Shown here piece after piece: positions 34,933 through 46,196 of a stretch of 64,000 bases of DNA (position 1 is its first letter; every line of letters begins with the position of its first letter). The notes beneath the pieces were generated by a model that did not search any database, had not been told where the DNA came from, and was given only the letters and a program-made list of their open reading frames with translations. This DNA comes from Alteromonas sp. LMIT006 (GTDB lineage Bacteria > Pseudomonadota > Gammaproteobacteria > Enterobacterales > Alteromonadaceae). The stretch is taken from positions 2,108,001-2,172,000 of the forward strand of contig NZ_CP101291.1 of NCBI RefSeq assembly GCF_024300645.1. Direction: 5' to 3'. The translations under genes and the position numbers were made by a program.

Positions 34933-36551
34933 GTCAATAAGCTGTTTCGTTGCGTATTAGTACTAATGGCAAAATGCAATACCTCAAGCTCCCCTACCAA
35001 TGACACTTGTTGTTTGGCTCGGGTGATGCCGGTATATAACAACTCTTTGCACATGAGTTGTTTTAGCTGAGACGGATTAGACGATAACTTGTTATTATCT
35101 GGCATCACCAAACACACATGCCCAAACTCAGAGCCTTGACTCTTGTGCACCGTCATGGCGAACGCTGTCTCATGCGCTGGTAACTGGGCAGGCAAAAACG
35201 AGCGGTACCCATCGCTTGATGGAAAGTACACTCTCAACTCTTGCTGGTTATGTTCTGTCAAACTGGCCAACACAATGCCCACATCGCCATTAAACAAACC
35301 GATATCCGCTTGATTTTGTGTGATCATCACCGGCCGCCCGTGGTACCAATTTTGCTCAGTTTGAGCCAAACCCAGCCGTTGTCCCAATGCATCAAACTGC
35401 TCTTTATCCGAGCGTGTCGCAGTTAACACCTGAAACTGAGCAAAGGTCTCAAAGACAGATGCAATGTCACCCACTGTTGAGAAATGCTCAACACGCTTTG
35501 CATAAGCTGAATATTGCGCTTTGGCAAAATCAATAACCGACCCAAACACCATATTAATGGCTGGATCAGCATTGCTCAACACACTGTCAAAGGCCTCAAT
35601 TTTTTGTTCGTTGACTGCAACCGCTAACGCTTTGATAGCGCCACCAAACCGATACGTATTTTGTAAATGCACCCTATGTTCTGGCATACCTTGCGCAATC
35701 GAGGATAAAACAGCGCCAGCTTCGACTGAAGCAAGCTGGTCAGCATCGCCCATCAAAATTAGCTTACACTTTGCAGGCAATGCTCTGAGTAAGCGATTAA
35801 ACATGCCAATATCGACCATAGAAGCTTCGTCTATAACCACTACGTCTGCATGCAATGGATTGCCTTTGTGATGCCTAAATTCTGGGGAACCGTGTATTGC
35901 TCCCAATAAACCGTGTAACGTCGAGGCCTCTTCTGGCACTGCATCTAAAGCCTGCTCCTGCCCAGTAAAACACGCTCGAACAAATTCGATATTTTGTTTG
36001 CCATTGCGCAACGATTCACTCAAGCGAGCCGCTGCTTTCCCCGTTGGCGCTGCGACTTTAATGGTGAGTTCTGGGGATTGCATTAATAACAGAGCAAGAA
36101 TTTTGACCACTGTAGTGGTTTTACCGGTGCCTGGACCACCGGTTATCACAGCAAGCTGTTTGGTTAACGCCATCTGCGCAGAAAGTTGCTGGTACTCATC
36201 ATTAAAGTAAGTATCAAGCGATAAAAGCAACTGCAAGGTAGATTGAGACAATACTCTTAACCTATTTGCGACTTCCACTTCGTGTTGCCAATAGCGTTGC
36301 ACATACAAGTGCCCTTTATCTAGCACAAACGGTTTATCTGCTTGGGTGCACTCTATCTGGTTATCATTGAGGGTTTGATACACATCATTGCGCATTTTAG
36401 CGTTCTTCAGTTCATCCTCATTTAATGCAATGCAAATGTGACCTTCTTTGAGCGCATCGAGCAACCGGGTAACAATCGGTTGCCATCCTGAGTCTTGTGC
36501 GGCAAAAAACGATGCAACTCTGTTGGATAACTGTTCAGGATTAATGGACAT
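34914..36551 (-). CDS. recD: Exonuclease V alpha subunit
   Basis: The 545-residue SF1B helicase is the 5'-to-3' motor of RecBCD. Walker A is I-T-G-G-P-G-T-G-K-T-T-T, with D-E-A-S-M and Q-x-V-L-T-A-T-R motifs and a late V-H-K-S-Q-G-S-E-F. ATG 36549-36551 overlaps the recB stop by 11 bp. The order recC-recB-recD without intervening ptrA gives a compact operon. The C-terminus overlaps the convergent DEAD-box gene. Confidence 0.95.
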   Translation of the reverse strand: MSINPEQLSNRVASFFAAQDSGWQPIVTRLLDALKEGHICIALNEDELKNAKMRNDVYQTLNDNQIECTQADKPFVLDKGHLYVQRYWQHEVEVANRLRVLSQSTLQLLLSLDTYFNDEYQQLSAQMALTKQLAVITGGPGTGKTTTVVKILALLLMQSPELTIKVAAPTGKAAARLSESLRNGKQNIEFVRACFTGQEQALDAVPEEASTLHGLLGAIHGSPEFRHHKGNPLHADVVVIDEASMVDIGMFNRLLRALPAKCKLILMGDADQLASVEAGAVLSSIAQGMPEHRVHLQNTYRFGGAIKALAVAVNEQKIEAFDSVLSNADPAINMVFGSVIDFAKAQYSAYAKRVEHFSTVGDIASVFETFAQFQVLTATRSDKEQFDALGQRLGLAQTEQNWYHGRPVMITQNQADIGLFNGDVGIVLASLTEHNQQELRVYFPSSDGYRSFLPAQLPAHETAFAMTVHKSQGSEFGHVCLVMPDNNKLSSNPSQLKQLMCKELLYTGITRAKQQVSLVGELEVLHFAISTNTQRNSLLTQRLLA

Positions 36552-39500
36552 AGACAGAATCTCCTGCAAACAACTTATCCAACGCATCGATTAAAGCAAA
36601 GGGGATGTCGTAGCGGTAAACGCCCTGTTCCGCTCGCCCCTCTCGCATGCCTCGACAGAACAAATATCTCACCCCACCAATATGCTTTTCATATTGGTAA
36701 TTTGGCAATCTATGTTGCAAATAACGATGCAACGCTAAAGTGTAGAGGACACCTTGTAACCCATAATTACTGGTCTGCATTTTGTAATGCATAGCATCAA
36801 AATCATAACCTTGAGAAATAAAGTTGGATTTGTAATCCATAACAAAAAACTGCTCAGAGTCATCGCAAGAGTATTGGGCAATTAAGTCCACAAATCCGTT
36901 GAGGTGACCGACCAGTGACTTGTCTTGAATTGGCACAAATGGGATCTCAGGAGCATGACTTGCCATCAATTCATTAATTTGCTTGGTGGAACTTTCACTA
37001 AGAGGAAAATAAAACGGCATTTCTTTGAGCACGGATGCAGACGAAATATCTTTTAACGCGATAAAATGACCAAGTTCTAGTGAGGCGTGTACGGTATTTT
37101 GTATCAGTTGATTGAACGCATCAAAAAACGTGGGATTAAGGACTTCCTCGCTAGATTTGTCTTTGTGAAGCATGTCAAAAACGCCATGTTTTTTGACCAA
37201 CTGCATGACTAAATCCGGATCGACACCAGCTCTGGCTAGTGCGGCAAAATCAGACAACTCCAACACATCATGTAATAGATTACCGAAATGTGCGCCTTTG
37301 GGCAGAATATCTTCATGTGCTAATGTTTCTTCTACTACAAGACCTTCATCCGATGCTTTGGCCATCGCCGTTTCTTCTTTGACGTTTTTACTCAAGCCTG
37401 AGAAACTTGTCATGCGATAACGTTTGTCCACTGAACGAGTAAATGTGTTAACGTTTGCACAGTTCAGTTCATCGGTAATGGGTTGATAGATACCTGCCCC
37501 CTGCAAACTCACCTCATCAATTATTCGACTGGTTATATTTGGACTCTGCGGGAGACCTTTTGGCAGTAATCTACGCAGGTTGCTATCTTCTGTTGTGATA
37601 TCGCCTTCAGCTAAAGGATATGCAAATGATTGCGGCATCACCACAATGGTTTCTTGCTTTGCACGAGTAAGCGCAACATAAATTAAGCGCGTGTCTTCAT
37701 TGTATACATCTTCACACATTTGCTCAGCCAGAACACTTCGCCCCTCATCATTTACATTAGCATGCCACTGACCGTTTCGTTTCACACGATACACCGAACC
37801 ATTAAGTGCTTTCTGACTAGTGTTATGCAGGTCAGGACAATACACAATTGGGTATTGCAGACCTTTTGATGAGTGTATGGTTACAATCTGCAACGCTTGG
37901 GCATCGCTTTCCAGTCGTAACTCTAGCTCATCTGAACTCTGTCCTACCATAAGCCTGCCTAATGCTTGCAACGTTTGTTGTGGTGATAACGCTTCATCCA
38001 AAACGTGCTCCTGGAGCAGCTCTAGGATATGTCGAAGATTGGTAATGCGTCGTTCTACGTCTTGATATCGACCCAAATTGACAAACGCACTATGCGTTTC
38101 AAACAAATACGTCATCGCAGCAAATAAACTGTTTTGTTGCCAAATATCGGATGCTTTATATAGTGATGTGACCCAGCGTTCCAGTTCATTATTGAGCCCT
38201 TCATTCGCTTGTACAAATGCCTCGAGTGTTGGACTAAACATTGGCTCTGCTAGAGCTTTTTTGGCCAATGATAGACGATTCGGTTGCAACAAGGCTTCTA
38301 AGATCCGGTACAGAGATTTGGCCTCGTCTGATCCGAACACTGAGTCTTTAGTCCGCACAACAGCGGGAATTTTGAGTTTGGCAAGCGCTTGTTGATAGCG
38401 TTTTGCAATATAATTATTGCGAACCAAAATCGCTACATCTTCAGGTAATGTATCGGTCGTTCTAAGCCGTTCGAGTATATTCAAACACACATTATTGCAG
38501 ATCACCGTCTCTTCATTTGGCGGATTCTTGGTGCCCTTGTCCGTTTCAGCAACCAACCAAAAATGCAAAGGCTGCTCGATGACGGGGTCTTCTGGTTTGT
38601 ATTTTAGGCCCGGTTTCACCGCTTGAAATGGGAGTTGTTCATTGCCAAAAGGGTGGTCTTTTTGTGCAAAAATCGCATTGGTCGCATACACTAAATTTGG
38701 CGCAGAGCGCCAGTTAAAGTCAAGCGTCAAAGCCACGTCGGCAGTATTGACCGCTTCGATATACGTATCGATATCCGCTCCACGGAATTTGTATATCGCT
38801 TGTTTGGGATCGCCAATCAGATACAAATAGTGATGACCTGAGCCAAACAAACTATGGAAAATATGCCATTGCTCGGCGTCCGTATCTTGAAACTCGTCAA
38901 TTAACGCAGCCTTATATCGTGTTTGAATGGCGTCTTTGATATCTTGATGCGCCCCTTCATCTGACAATATCTGCGCTAAACGCAAAATCAAATCGTCAAA
39001 GCTGATCACCCCTTGGGCATCTTGCCGCTGCTGTAACTCAGCGCGATAATAATGATATAACTCATGTTTTAAGCTCACTTCAAGACTGGGGAGAGCCTCT
39101 TGATAGGCTTGAGCTGCAAACATTGGCGGTTCGAATATAGATTCAAATTCAGCCCAAAAAGCGGCTTTGCGTTCATCTCCTGATATACCGCCTTTTTTCA
39201 TGAATTTTTTGCCGTTCAACAGCGCCGCGAAACTGGTAAATGAACACAGCTTCATATATTCAGAAGACAAGTTTTCAAAAACAGATACCCCCTCACCTTT
39301 GAACTGTTCTTGATTCGATGCGAACCAATTCAACAGTGGAGTGGTATAAGTCTTCAACCAGGTGCTGAGTTTGTTAGACTGAGTATCAATTATCCGCCAG
39401 ACGGCTTCCCACTCTACCGTTTTCGCCGGTAACAACACAACCTCTGATTGTCCGACCTCTTTGAGCCAATCGATTAACATTTGTGGTGAGGTGTTCACCT

Positions 39501-40023
39501 GCGCAAACGTCCACGCTTGTTCAGGGGTGAGGTCATAAGTATATTGACGCCAAAAATCATGGACAATTTGCTCTTTGAGTAATGTCGCCTCATCACTCAT
39601 CGTCAAATCAAATCCCTGCTGACTTTCCAGTGGAAATTCGGTCAATACTCGCTGACAAAAACCATGGATTGTAAACACACCGGCTAAATCAATATCCACC
39701 AAGGCACTATTCAAAAAAGCGATGTCCTGCTCCCTACTCTTTTGCCGGGTGTGGATCCAATCCATCAGTTGCGAATCATCACTCGGCGTATCATAGGCCA
39801 TTCGTGCAGCATACAACTTAGCTCGAATACGCTCTTTTAACTCTTCCGTTGCCGCCTTGGTAAAGGTGACCGTTAAAATTTTGTCGATAGGTATCCCTTG
39901 CTCCACGACAAGGCGCAAAACAAGATAGGCAATTGAATAGGTTTTTCCCGTACCGGCACTGGCCTCGATACAGGTGATGCCAGGAACAAAGGGCTGAGCA
40001 ATTGGATCAAATGGCTGACTCAT
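36541..40023 (-). CDS. recB: Exonuclease V beta subunit (helicase-nuclease)
   Basis: The 1160-residue UvrD-type helicase has Walker A E-A-S-A-G-T-G-K-T at about 20-28 and I-x-F-D-D-L. I-D-E-F-Q-D-T-D is motif II, and V-A-L-T-R-A-K is motif VI. A C-terminal RecB nuclease domain contains M-D-Y-K-S-N. It unwinds and degrades double-strand ends and loads RecA after Chi. It starts with ATG overlapping recC by 4 bp and is transcribed between recC and recD. Confidence 0.96.
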   Translation of the reverse strand: MSQPFDPIAQPFVPGITCIEASAGTGKTYSIAYLVLRLVVEQGIPIDKILTVTFTKAATEELKERIRAKLYAARMAYDTPSDDSQLMDWIHTRQKSREQDIAFLNSALVDIDLAGVFTIHGFCQRVLTEFPLESQQGFDLTMSDEATLLKEQIVHDFWRQYTYDLTPEQAWTFAQVNTSPQMLIDWLKEVGQSEVVLLPAKTVEWEAVWRIIDTQSNKLSTWLKTYTTPLLNWFASNQEQFKGEGVSVFENLSSEYMKLCSFTSFAALLNGKKFMKKGGISGDERKAAFWAEFESIFEPPMFAAQAYQEALPSLEVSLKHELYHYYRAELQQRQDAQGVISFDDLILRLAQILSDEGAHQDIKDAIQTRYKAALIDEFQDTDAEQWHIFHSLFGSGHHYLYLIGDPKQAIYKFRGADIDTYIEAVNTADVALTLDFNWRSAPNLVYATNAIFAQKDHPFGNEQLPFQAVKPGLKYKPEDPVIEQPLHFWLVAETDKGTKNPPNEETVICNNVCLNILERLRTTDTLPEDVAILVRNNYIAKRYQQALAKLKIPAVVRTKDSVFGSDEAKSLYRILEALLQPNRLSLAKKALAEPMFSPTLEAFVQANEGLNNELERWVTSLYKASDIWQQNSLFAAMTYLFETHSAFVNLGRYQDVERRITNLRHILELLQEHVLDEALSPQQTLQALGRLMVGQSSDELELRLESDAQALQIVTIHSSKGLQYPIVYCPDLHNTSQKALNGSVYRVKRNGQWHANVNDEGRSVLAEQMCEDVYNEDTRLIYVALTRAKQETIVVMPQSFAYPLAEGDITTEDSNLRRLLPKGLPQSPNITSRIIDEVSLQGAGIYQPITDELNCANVNTFTRSVDKRYRMTSFSGLSKNVKEETAMAKASDEGLVVEETLAHEDILPKGAHFGNLLHDVLELSDFAALARAGVDPDLVMQLVKKHGVFDMLHKDKSSEEVLNPTFFDAFNQLIQNTVHASLELGHFIALKDISSASVLKEMPFYFPLSESSTKQINELMASHAPEIPFVPIQDKSLVGHLNGFVDLIAQYSCDDSEQFFVMDYKSNFISQGYDFDAMHYKMQTSNYGLQGVLYTLALHRYLQHRLPNYQYEKHIGGVRYLFCRGMREGRAEQGVYRYDIPFALIDALDKLFAGDSVYVH

Positions 40024-43000
40024 GAGCGCCCTCCTTTACTGGCAAAGAAAATATCCTTAATACATTCGATACTGAGGTGTTGGGATTGGCTATGCCAAAT
40101 CTGATCAAACGAGCGGCCTTGTGCAATACGCATGACATCGTCATCAGGTATAGCTTTAAAACCTATTCCCCTTTGGCTATCGAACTGTTTGAGTGCCGAG
40201 GAATGCGCTTTATAGCGACGCTCATCTTCGTCAAGTTTAGCTGATTGAGGGCTGTGATATGTGGTCAGCCATGACCATGCCAGATCGGGCCAATACTGCA
40301 ACGGATCGTTGTATGCATCAACATACATTTTGAGCAAGAGTGGTAAATCCATGTGAACCTCAGCAAACTCTTTTGCCACAACGTTTTGTCCCGTTCCAGC
40401 CCCATACAAATACACGGGTTGTTCCGTTATGGCACACACAAGCCCTGCCTTAATAAAGTCTCTGGTTTTCAACGTGCTAAATCGCGCCTGAATAAAACCA
40501 CTTGCATAATAATTCGGCAATGCACCTTGAATACGGTATTGACCGTATTTGGCATCTACACTAAACACTTCAGAAAAATTATCCATCTGCGTTTGTTTAA
40601 CCGCTGTTGCAAATCGCTCAACATGCTTAATTTGATGAGTTAGCTGCCTTTTGCCTACCTGACCACTCGCCCATTGACCGGATTCATATAATTGATTCGC
40701 AATGACTTCGGCCCCTGCGCCTTCTAAAAAGCGCTGAAAGATAATTTGATTAAGCTGATAGCGTTCTAAAGGGCCAATGGCAAATGGCTCATGAGGCGCA
40801 ATCATCGAATCTACACTATTCAATCTCACTCCCAAGCGCTCTTTCATAAACCAGCGTTGGGGATGACACGCAAAACTCATCAAATCATCCAGATCAATCA
40901 CATCGTATTGATGATTACTGGTCGACAGCGGTAATTCAACCCAAGCAGCATCATCAGATTGGTCATCAATCTGTTGAGCTATCTGAGCGTTGTATTGAGC
41001 GAAGGTGCTCACTCGACTATGTGGCAAAAAATATCGTTTAGCAAAGGGTTGCAATGGATGCTGGATCACAAATTGCTCTTCTTTCATGCCAAGAACATCT
41101 AACAATTCTTGTACGACAACTGAAGGCGGAATGGCTTGAAGTTTTTTTTGTGATTGACCGACATAACTCAGATGCAAATGGGAACGAGCGGATAACAACA
41201 CTTCTAAAAATTGATAGCGGTCATCGACTCGAACGGATCTATCCCCAAGCTGAAAATCATTGGCCATTAAATCAAAGCTGCGATGCGGTTCTGCTCTGGG
41301 AAACTCCCCATCATTCAGCCCCAGGACGCACACCACCTCAAATGGAATACTGCGCATCGGCAGCATAGAACAAAAGGTCAATTGCCCAGCCATAAAGCCC
41401 TGGGAGCTCTTGCGCTCGCTGATGGCATTATCTAACCAAGCAATGATGGTACTGAGCTCATGCTCGTTGTTGAGTACATCCTGACAAGGATAGTCTAGCT
41501 TGAGTTGGGCAAACGTTCTTATGAGCTCCTGTACCAGAGGGTGTTGTGGGTCAAATAAAAGCACTATCAATTCACTGAACCAAGCTTCCCATTGTGCAAG
41601 GGTTTTAGCGGTGGAAGCTTGTTCCGACCAAACAAATAAACACTCGCGGACAAAAAAATCGAGCTTTTCAAGAAGCGCCAGTTGACCGCCTTCAATCGAG
41701 ACGTTTTGCCCTTGCATCGCAAAACCCTGCATCATTTGGGCAATTCCGGCTTCCCACGTATTTAAAGACAAAGCTGGCAAGCCCATACTCGCTCGATGCG
41801 CCGATGATTTGCCCCAACGGATATTGGTGTGTTCGATCCATATGACCATTTGCTCGACATCCGCAGACGAGATATTCAGAAAGGACTGAATTAAGGGTCT
41901 GTCTAATACATCAACCACTTCAGACCAAGTAAAACGTCCAGGTAACAGATCCAAAACGGACAGCAACGTTGCATAGACCTGATTGCCAGACTGCGGAGCT
42001 TTATCCGCGATTGCATATGGCATATCGCTGCCAGAAAACACGGCATCGATAAACGGCTGATAGTCGGTAATATTGGGTGCCATGACCGCAATATCACGCA
42101 ACTCAAGTTCAGGATTATGTTGCAACTGACGTAAAATTGCGTCCTTGACTACTTCGACCTCACGCAACCGAGAATGACACGATACCACCTGGAGTGACTC
42201 ATCTGCTTGAGTGATCTGGGGTTGGGCCATATTGTGCAAAATCGCATGTTGAATCGAACTGAGTACCGTCTCTGCCTCAATATCTTGTTCTGTACTATCA
42301 AACTCCCAATGAAACGTTGCAGTGGCGAGTAATAATTTATGGAAATCTCGGCCTTGTTGGCCAAGTAGAGATAATAATGGATGCTCACTTGACGCATCTA
42401 TTTGCTGAGCAAAAGCATCTAATTTTGCAATTTCAGCGGAGCTCACTCGTTGCATAAGCTGATCGAGACGAGTTTGTGAGCGAGAACGAATGTCAGCCCA
42501 ATACCCTTTGGTTGGTTGGGTAAGATAAATATGTACGTCAATGTGTTTTGATAAACACTGTAAGACTTTGACAAATACCTCGGGCATGGAATGGATCCCA
42601 AATACAGAAATGCGCGGTGGTAAATCCTGAAACGTGCCAACTTCAGCGTCATGTAATGCCTGCATCAGATTGAGCCACATTTGGCCAATATGCTGCTCAT
42701 CCTCTATGCGTTTTAAGACACGGCGCCAAATCTGCAAGGTCCAATGCTTGCGTTTTCCTAAAACAGTTAAATCCGGTACCGACTCAGGATCCATCCATAA
42801 TGGACGAAAAATCTGATATTGATCGAATAACTGGGTCAACTGCTGAGCGAGTTGAAAGCGTTTTTTTCCGTTATCGTCTTTTAAATATCGCAAAACCTCG
42901 CCAAACTCAGTCAACGCCTCATCACGAATGTCTTTTAAAACCCCATCGACCACCCAAACCAAACGCTCCCGAGCAAAATGCTCTGGTTTGAGGCTTTGCT

Positions 43001-43238
43001 CTGAACACACTTGCAGACTGATTTGGTTAAAAAACTTGTTGGGAAACAAAAATTCATAGTTTGCCATCACCCCAAAACGATCCGATAAGCGTTGCAATAA
43101 CCAACGCTCCATGCCCTGTGACTGAATTAAAAATACTTCCTGATCAAACACACTGGGCAAAGGGTGTGACTCAATAACTGTGGCCAGATGCTCTAACAAA
43201 TGTTCCGTTCTATTCGAGGTGTGCAGAGTAAATGCCAT
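40020..43238 (-). CDS. recC: Exonuclease V gamma subunit
   Basis: The 1072-residue RecC starts F-T-L-H-T-S-N-R-T-E-H-L and has V-F-L-I-Q-S-Q-G-M-E-R-W-L and the conserved middle L-x-V-L-G-L-N-D-G-x-F-P-R. It is the Chi-recognition subunit, with inactive helicase and nuclease folds. It heads the recCBD operon. The roughly 150 AT-rich bases upstream of 43238 should carry the promoter, but I could not pick a clear -35/-10 pair. Confidence 0.95.
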   Translation of the reverse strand: MAFTLHTSNRTEHLLEHLATVIESHPLPSVFDQEVFLIQSQGMERWLLQRLSDRFGVMANYEFLFPNKFFNQISLQVCSEQSLKPEHFARERLVWVVDGVLKDIRDEALTEFGEVLRYLKDDNGKKRFQLAQQLTQLFDQYQIFRPLWMDPESVPDLTVLGKRKHWTLQIWRRVLKRIEDEQHIGQMWLNLMQALHDAEVGTFQDLPPRISVFGIHSMPEVFVKVLQCLSKHIDVHIYLTQPTKGYWADIRSRSQTRLDQLMQRVSSAEIAKLDAFAQQIDASSEHPLLSLLGQQGRDFHKLLLATATFHWEFDSTEQDIEAETVLSSIQHAILHNMAQPQITQADESLQVVSCHSRLREVEVVKDAILRQLQHNPELELRDIAVMAPNITDYQPFIDAVFSGSDMPYAIADKAPQSGNQVYATLLSVLDLLPGRFTWSEVVDVLDRPLIQSFLNISSADVEQMVIWIEHTNIRWGKSSAHRASMGLPALSLNTWEAGIAQMMQGFAMQGQNVSIEGGQLALLEKLDFFVRECLFVWSEQASTAKTLAQWEAWFSELIVLLFDPQHPLVQELIRTFAQLKLDYPCQDVLNNEHELSTIIAWLDNAISERKSSQGFMAGQLTFCSMLPMRSIPFEVVCVLGLNDGEFPRAEPHRSFDLMANDFQLGDRSVRVDDRYQFLEVLLSARSHLHLSYVGQSQKKLQAIPPSVVVQELLDVLGMKEEQFVIQHPLQPFAKRYFLPHSRVSTFAQYNAQIAQQIDDQSDDAAWVELPLSTSNHQYDVIDLDDLMSFACHPQRWFMKERLGVRLNSVDSMIAPHEPFAIGPLERYQLNQIIFQRFLEGAGAEVIANQLYESGQWASGQVGKRQLTHQIKHVERFATAVKQTQMDNFSEVFSVDAKYGQYRIQGALPNYYASGFIQARFSTLKTRDFIKAGLVCAITEQPVYLYGAGTGQNVVAKEFAEVHMDLPLLLKMYVDAYNDPLQYWPDLAWSWLTTYHSPQSAKLDEDERRYKAHSSALKQFDSQRGIGFKAIPDDDVMRIAQGRSFDQIWHSQSQHLSIECIKDIFFASKGGRS

Positions 43239-43395
43239 CGTGTCCTATCTATGTTGAGGAATGATTTGGAGATTTGAGACTTATGATAGACTGCTAATGC
43301 GTTTTTTGAAATAGATGATTTTGTACATATTAAATATAAATTTTATGACTTATAGATAACTATAGAATAAAAGTAGAAAGGTGCGAGAATTGGGC

Positions 43396-43424
43396 AAAAA
43401 AAAGCCACTTCAAATGAAGTGGCT
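43396..43424 (-). terminator. Terminator of icd
   Basis: Perfect 10-bp stem AGCCACTTCA/TGAAGTGGCT followed by eight T on the minus strand, 20 bp past the stop. Confidence 0.93.
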
Positions 43425-43443
43425 CACATTTATTCACTTATGA

Positions 43444-45681
43444 TTAAGCAAAGGCATTCTCTAAAATGCTGTTGAACGTCTCACTTGGGCGCATAACCGC
43501 ATCGCGTTTAACCGGATCAGAGTAGTAATAGCCGCCGATATCTGCAGGCTGGCCCTGTACGGCAATCATCTCTTCAACAATCTTATCTTCGTTCGCGCTC
43601 AACTTCTCGAACAATGGTGCAAACTGTGCAGCCAAATCCGTATCTTGAGTTTGCGTAGCAAGCTGTTCCGCCCAATATAAACACAAATAGAAGTGCGAAC
43701 CACGGTTATCTAACTTGCCCACTTTTCGCTGTGGCGACTTGTTATTATCGAGCAATTTACCGGTTGCAGCATCCAAGGCATCGGCTAGGATTTTCGCTCG
43801 TGTATTGCCGTTTTTCTCTGCAAACTGTTCAATCGAAACTGCCAAGGCTAAGAACTCACCTAACGAATCCCAACGCAAGTAATTTTCTTCAACTAACTGC
43901 TGAACGTGCTTCGGTGCTGAACCACCCGCACCAGTCTCAAATAAACCACCACCGGCCATTAATGGCACAACAGAAAGCATTTTAGCTGACGTACCCAACT
44001 CAAGGATTGGGAATAAGTCCGTTAAGTAGTCACGCAGGATGTTACCTGTTGCTGAAATCGTGTCTAAGCCACGGATAACGCGTTCAAGGGTATAACGCAT
44101 TGCACGAACTTGCGACATGATACGAATATCCAAGCCTTCTGTATCGTGTTCTTGCAAATATAATTCGACTTTTTTGATCAGCTCGTTTTCGTGTGGGCGA
44201 TATGGATCTAACCAAAATACCACTGGAGTATTCGAACTGCGGCAACGATTTACAGCGAGTTTTACCCAGTCGCGGATCGGAGCGTCTTTGGTTTGACATG
44301 CACGCCAGATATCGCCTTCTTCGATTTCTTGCTGCATTAAGACTTCACCCGAATCGTTATCCACAATGCGTGCTAAACCATCGCATGCAGCTTCAAATGT
44401 TTTGTCGTGTGAACCGTATTCTTCGGCTTTTTGTGCCATCAAACCAACGTTCGGTACCGTGCCCATTGTCGTTGGGTCAAAGTTGCCATTTGATTTGCAG
44501 AAGTTGATCATTTCTTGGTAAATTCGCGCAAACGTTGACTCAGGAATAACCGCTTTACATTCGTATTGATTGCCATCGGCGCCCCACATCATACCGCCAG
44601 AACGGATCATAGCGGGCATCGATGCATCAACAATCACATCGCTTGGTGAATGGAAGTTGGTAATGCCTTTGGTCGAATCAACATAAGCCAAACGCGGACG
44701 GGTTTTGTGACATTCGTGTAAGTCGCGCTCAATTTCTTCGCGCGTCGCCGCTGGTAAAGTTTTGATTTTGTCATAGAGCTCGGCCAAACCATTGTTGACA
44801 TTAATACCTAACTCATCGAATAAAGCGCCGTGTTTGGCAAAAGCTTCTTTGTAATAAATCTTGATTGCATGACCAAATACGATTGGATGAGATACCTTCA
44901 TCATGGTGGCTTTTACGTGCAACGATAATAAAATATCCGCGTCTTTACAGTCTTCAAACTCGCGCTCATAAAATTCACACAGCGCAGTTTTGCTCATGAA
45001 CATCAAGTCTAATACTTCTTTGTCTTGCAACGGCAATTCAGCTTTTAAAACGTGTGCATTGCCTTCTTTATCAACGAGTTCCATGCGAACGTTGCGCGCA
45101 CGATCTAAAGTCATAGACTGTTCGCCGTGATAAAAATCACCTTCTTTCATGTGCGAAACGTGGGTTTTCGACCATTGTTTCCACTCGCCCATACTGTGTG
45201 GGTTTTTGCGTGCGTATTCTTTTACTGCACGTGGCGCACGACGGTCAGAATTACCTTCACGTAATACAGGGTTAACGGCACTGCCTAAGATCTTGCCATA
45301 ACGAGTGCGGATTGATTTTTCTTCATCCGTCTGTGGCTCATCAGGAAACGCTGGTAACGCATAGCCTTTCTCTTGTAACTCTTTGATACACGCTTTTAAT
45401 TGCTGCACTGAAGCGGAGATATTCGGTAATTTGATAATGTTCGCATTTGGATCTTGCGTTAATTGGCCGAGGTGACCTAGGTTGTCTTCCACTTTTTGAT
45501 CATCTGTCAAAAACTCTGAAAACTCTGCAAGCACACGAGCGGCAACACTGATGTCACTGACATCAACGTCGATGTCGGCAGACGCTGTAAAAGTGCGGAT
45601 AATCGGTAAAAAAGAAGCCGTTGCTAAAAGAGGTGCTTCATCGGTATAAGTGTAAATAATTTTTTGTTTATTTTCAGACAT
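43444..45681 (-). CDS. icd: NADP isocitrate dehydrogenase, monomeric type
   Basis: The 745-residue enzyme of the monomeric IDH family (IDH-II) is typical of many marine gammaproteobacteria. It catalyses oxidative decarboxylation of isocitrate in the TCA cycle. Recognisable segments are [14 protein letters not shown] at the N-terminus, [11 protein letters not shown], the [11 protein letters not shown] region and [12 protein letters not shown] near the C-terminus. Length is normal. A perfect ATTGGT-CTT-ACCAAT operator is 93 bp upstream, and a terminator is immediately downstream. Confidence 0.97.
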   Translation of the reverse strand: MSENKQKIIYTYTDEAPLLATASFLPIIRTFTASADIDVDVSDISVAARVLAEFSEFLTDDQKVEDNLGHLGQLTQDPNANIIKLPNISASVQQLKACIKELQEKGYALPAFPDEPQTDEEKSIRTRYGKILGSAVNPVLREGNSDRRAPRAVKEYARKNPHSMGEWKQWSKTHVSHMKEGDFYHGEQSMTLDRARNVRMELVDKEGNAHVLKAELPLQDKEVLDLMFMSKTALCEFYEREFEDCKDADILLSLHVKATMMKVSHPIVFGHAIKIYYKEAFAKHGALFDELGINVNNGLAELYDKIKTLPAATREEIERDLHECHKTRPRLAYVDSTKGITNFHSPSDVIVDASMPAMIRSGGMMWGADGNQYECKAVIPESTFARIYQEMINFCKSNGNFDPTTMGTVPNVGLMAQKAEEYGSHDKTFEAACDGLARIVDNDSGEVLMQQEIEEGDIWRACQTKDAPIRDWVKLAVNRCRSSNTPVVFWLDPYRPHENELIKKVELYLQEHDTEGLDIRIMSQVRAMRYTLERVIRGLDTISATGNILRDYLTDLFPILELGTSAKMLSVVPLMAGGGLFETGAGGSAPKHVQQLVEENYLRWDSLGEFLALAVSIEQFAEKNGNTRAKILADALDAATGKLLDNNKSPQRKVGKLDNRGSHFYLCLYWAEQLATQTQDTDLAAQFAPLFEKLSANEDKIVEEMIAVQGQPADIGGYYYSDPVKRDAVMRPSETFNSILENAFA

Positions 45682-45773
45682 GACGTTCGCAATTCCAAAT
45701 TGAGAGGTTGTGTTGTGATTCCTTTTATATAGCCGATAGTAAAGGCTAAAGAAAAATTAATCAATAGCTGTAA

Positions 45774-45788
45774 ATTGGTCTTACCAAT
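45774..45788. promoter_or_regulatory. PdhR-like (GntR-family) operator
   Basis: ATTGGT-CTT-ACCAAT is an exact palindrome matching the PdhR consensus ATTGGT-N3-ACCAAT. It lies in the 269-bp region between icd and the divergent 45951 gene, nearer icd. A related half-site is at about 45870-45880. A weak plus-strand promoter (TTGACA 45892-45897) lies further right. Confidence 0.65.
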
Positions 45789-45950
45789 AGCTTTAAAATG
45801 AACGTAAGCGCTTTATTTTATTAACATAAAGCACATTTCTATTAACTTAAAGCCGATTTAGGTAAGACTAATTGGTATGCTTATATAAAGCTTGACAGTA
45901 GAGAATAATTACTCAATAGTTTACATAAACATAACAAACAAGGATGTCAG

Positions 45951-46196
45951 ATGGCATTTGATACCGACCAAATTGCAGAACTGGACCTACTTCTACTCTT
46001 CCCCGATACCAGCCATATGCAAGGACTCAAAATCCACCGCGATGCCGACCCAGCCAAAATAGCTGCCGCACAACGACTTTTTGATAAGGGCATTATTTCG
46101 CAGGTAGATGGTGGTTATTTGACAGAACTTGGGCATGACTTGGCCAAACACGTGCATATTCTGCAGTCTGCATTAACCAGTAAATCACTCGGTTAA
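45951..46196 (+). CDS. TIGR02647-type small conserved protein
   Basis: The 81-residue protein has the family pattern L-L-L-L-F, G-L-K-I-H, P-x-K-I-A-A-A-Q-R-L-F-D-K-G-I-I-S-Q-V-D-G-G-Y-L-T-x-L-G. It is predicted to form a winged-helix-like fold. The family is described as a possible DNA-binding protein; the role is unknown. It is divergent from icd, with a shared regulatory region. The end overlaps the convergent epimerase gene by 12 bp. Confidence 0.85.
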   Translation: MAFDTDQIAELDLLLLFPDTSHMQGLKIHRDADPAKIAAAQRLFDKGIISQVDGGYLTELGHDLAKHVHILQSALTSKSLG

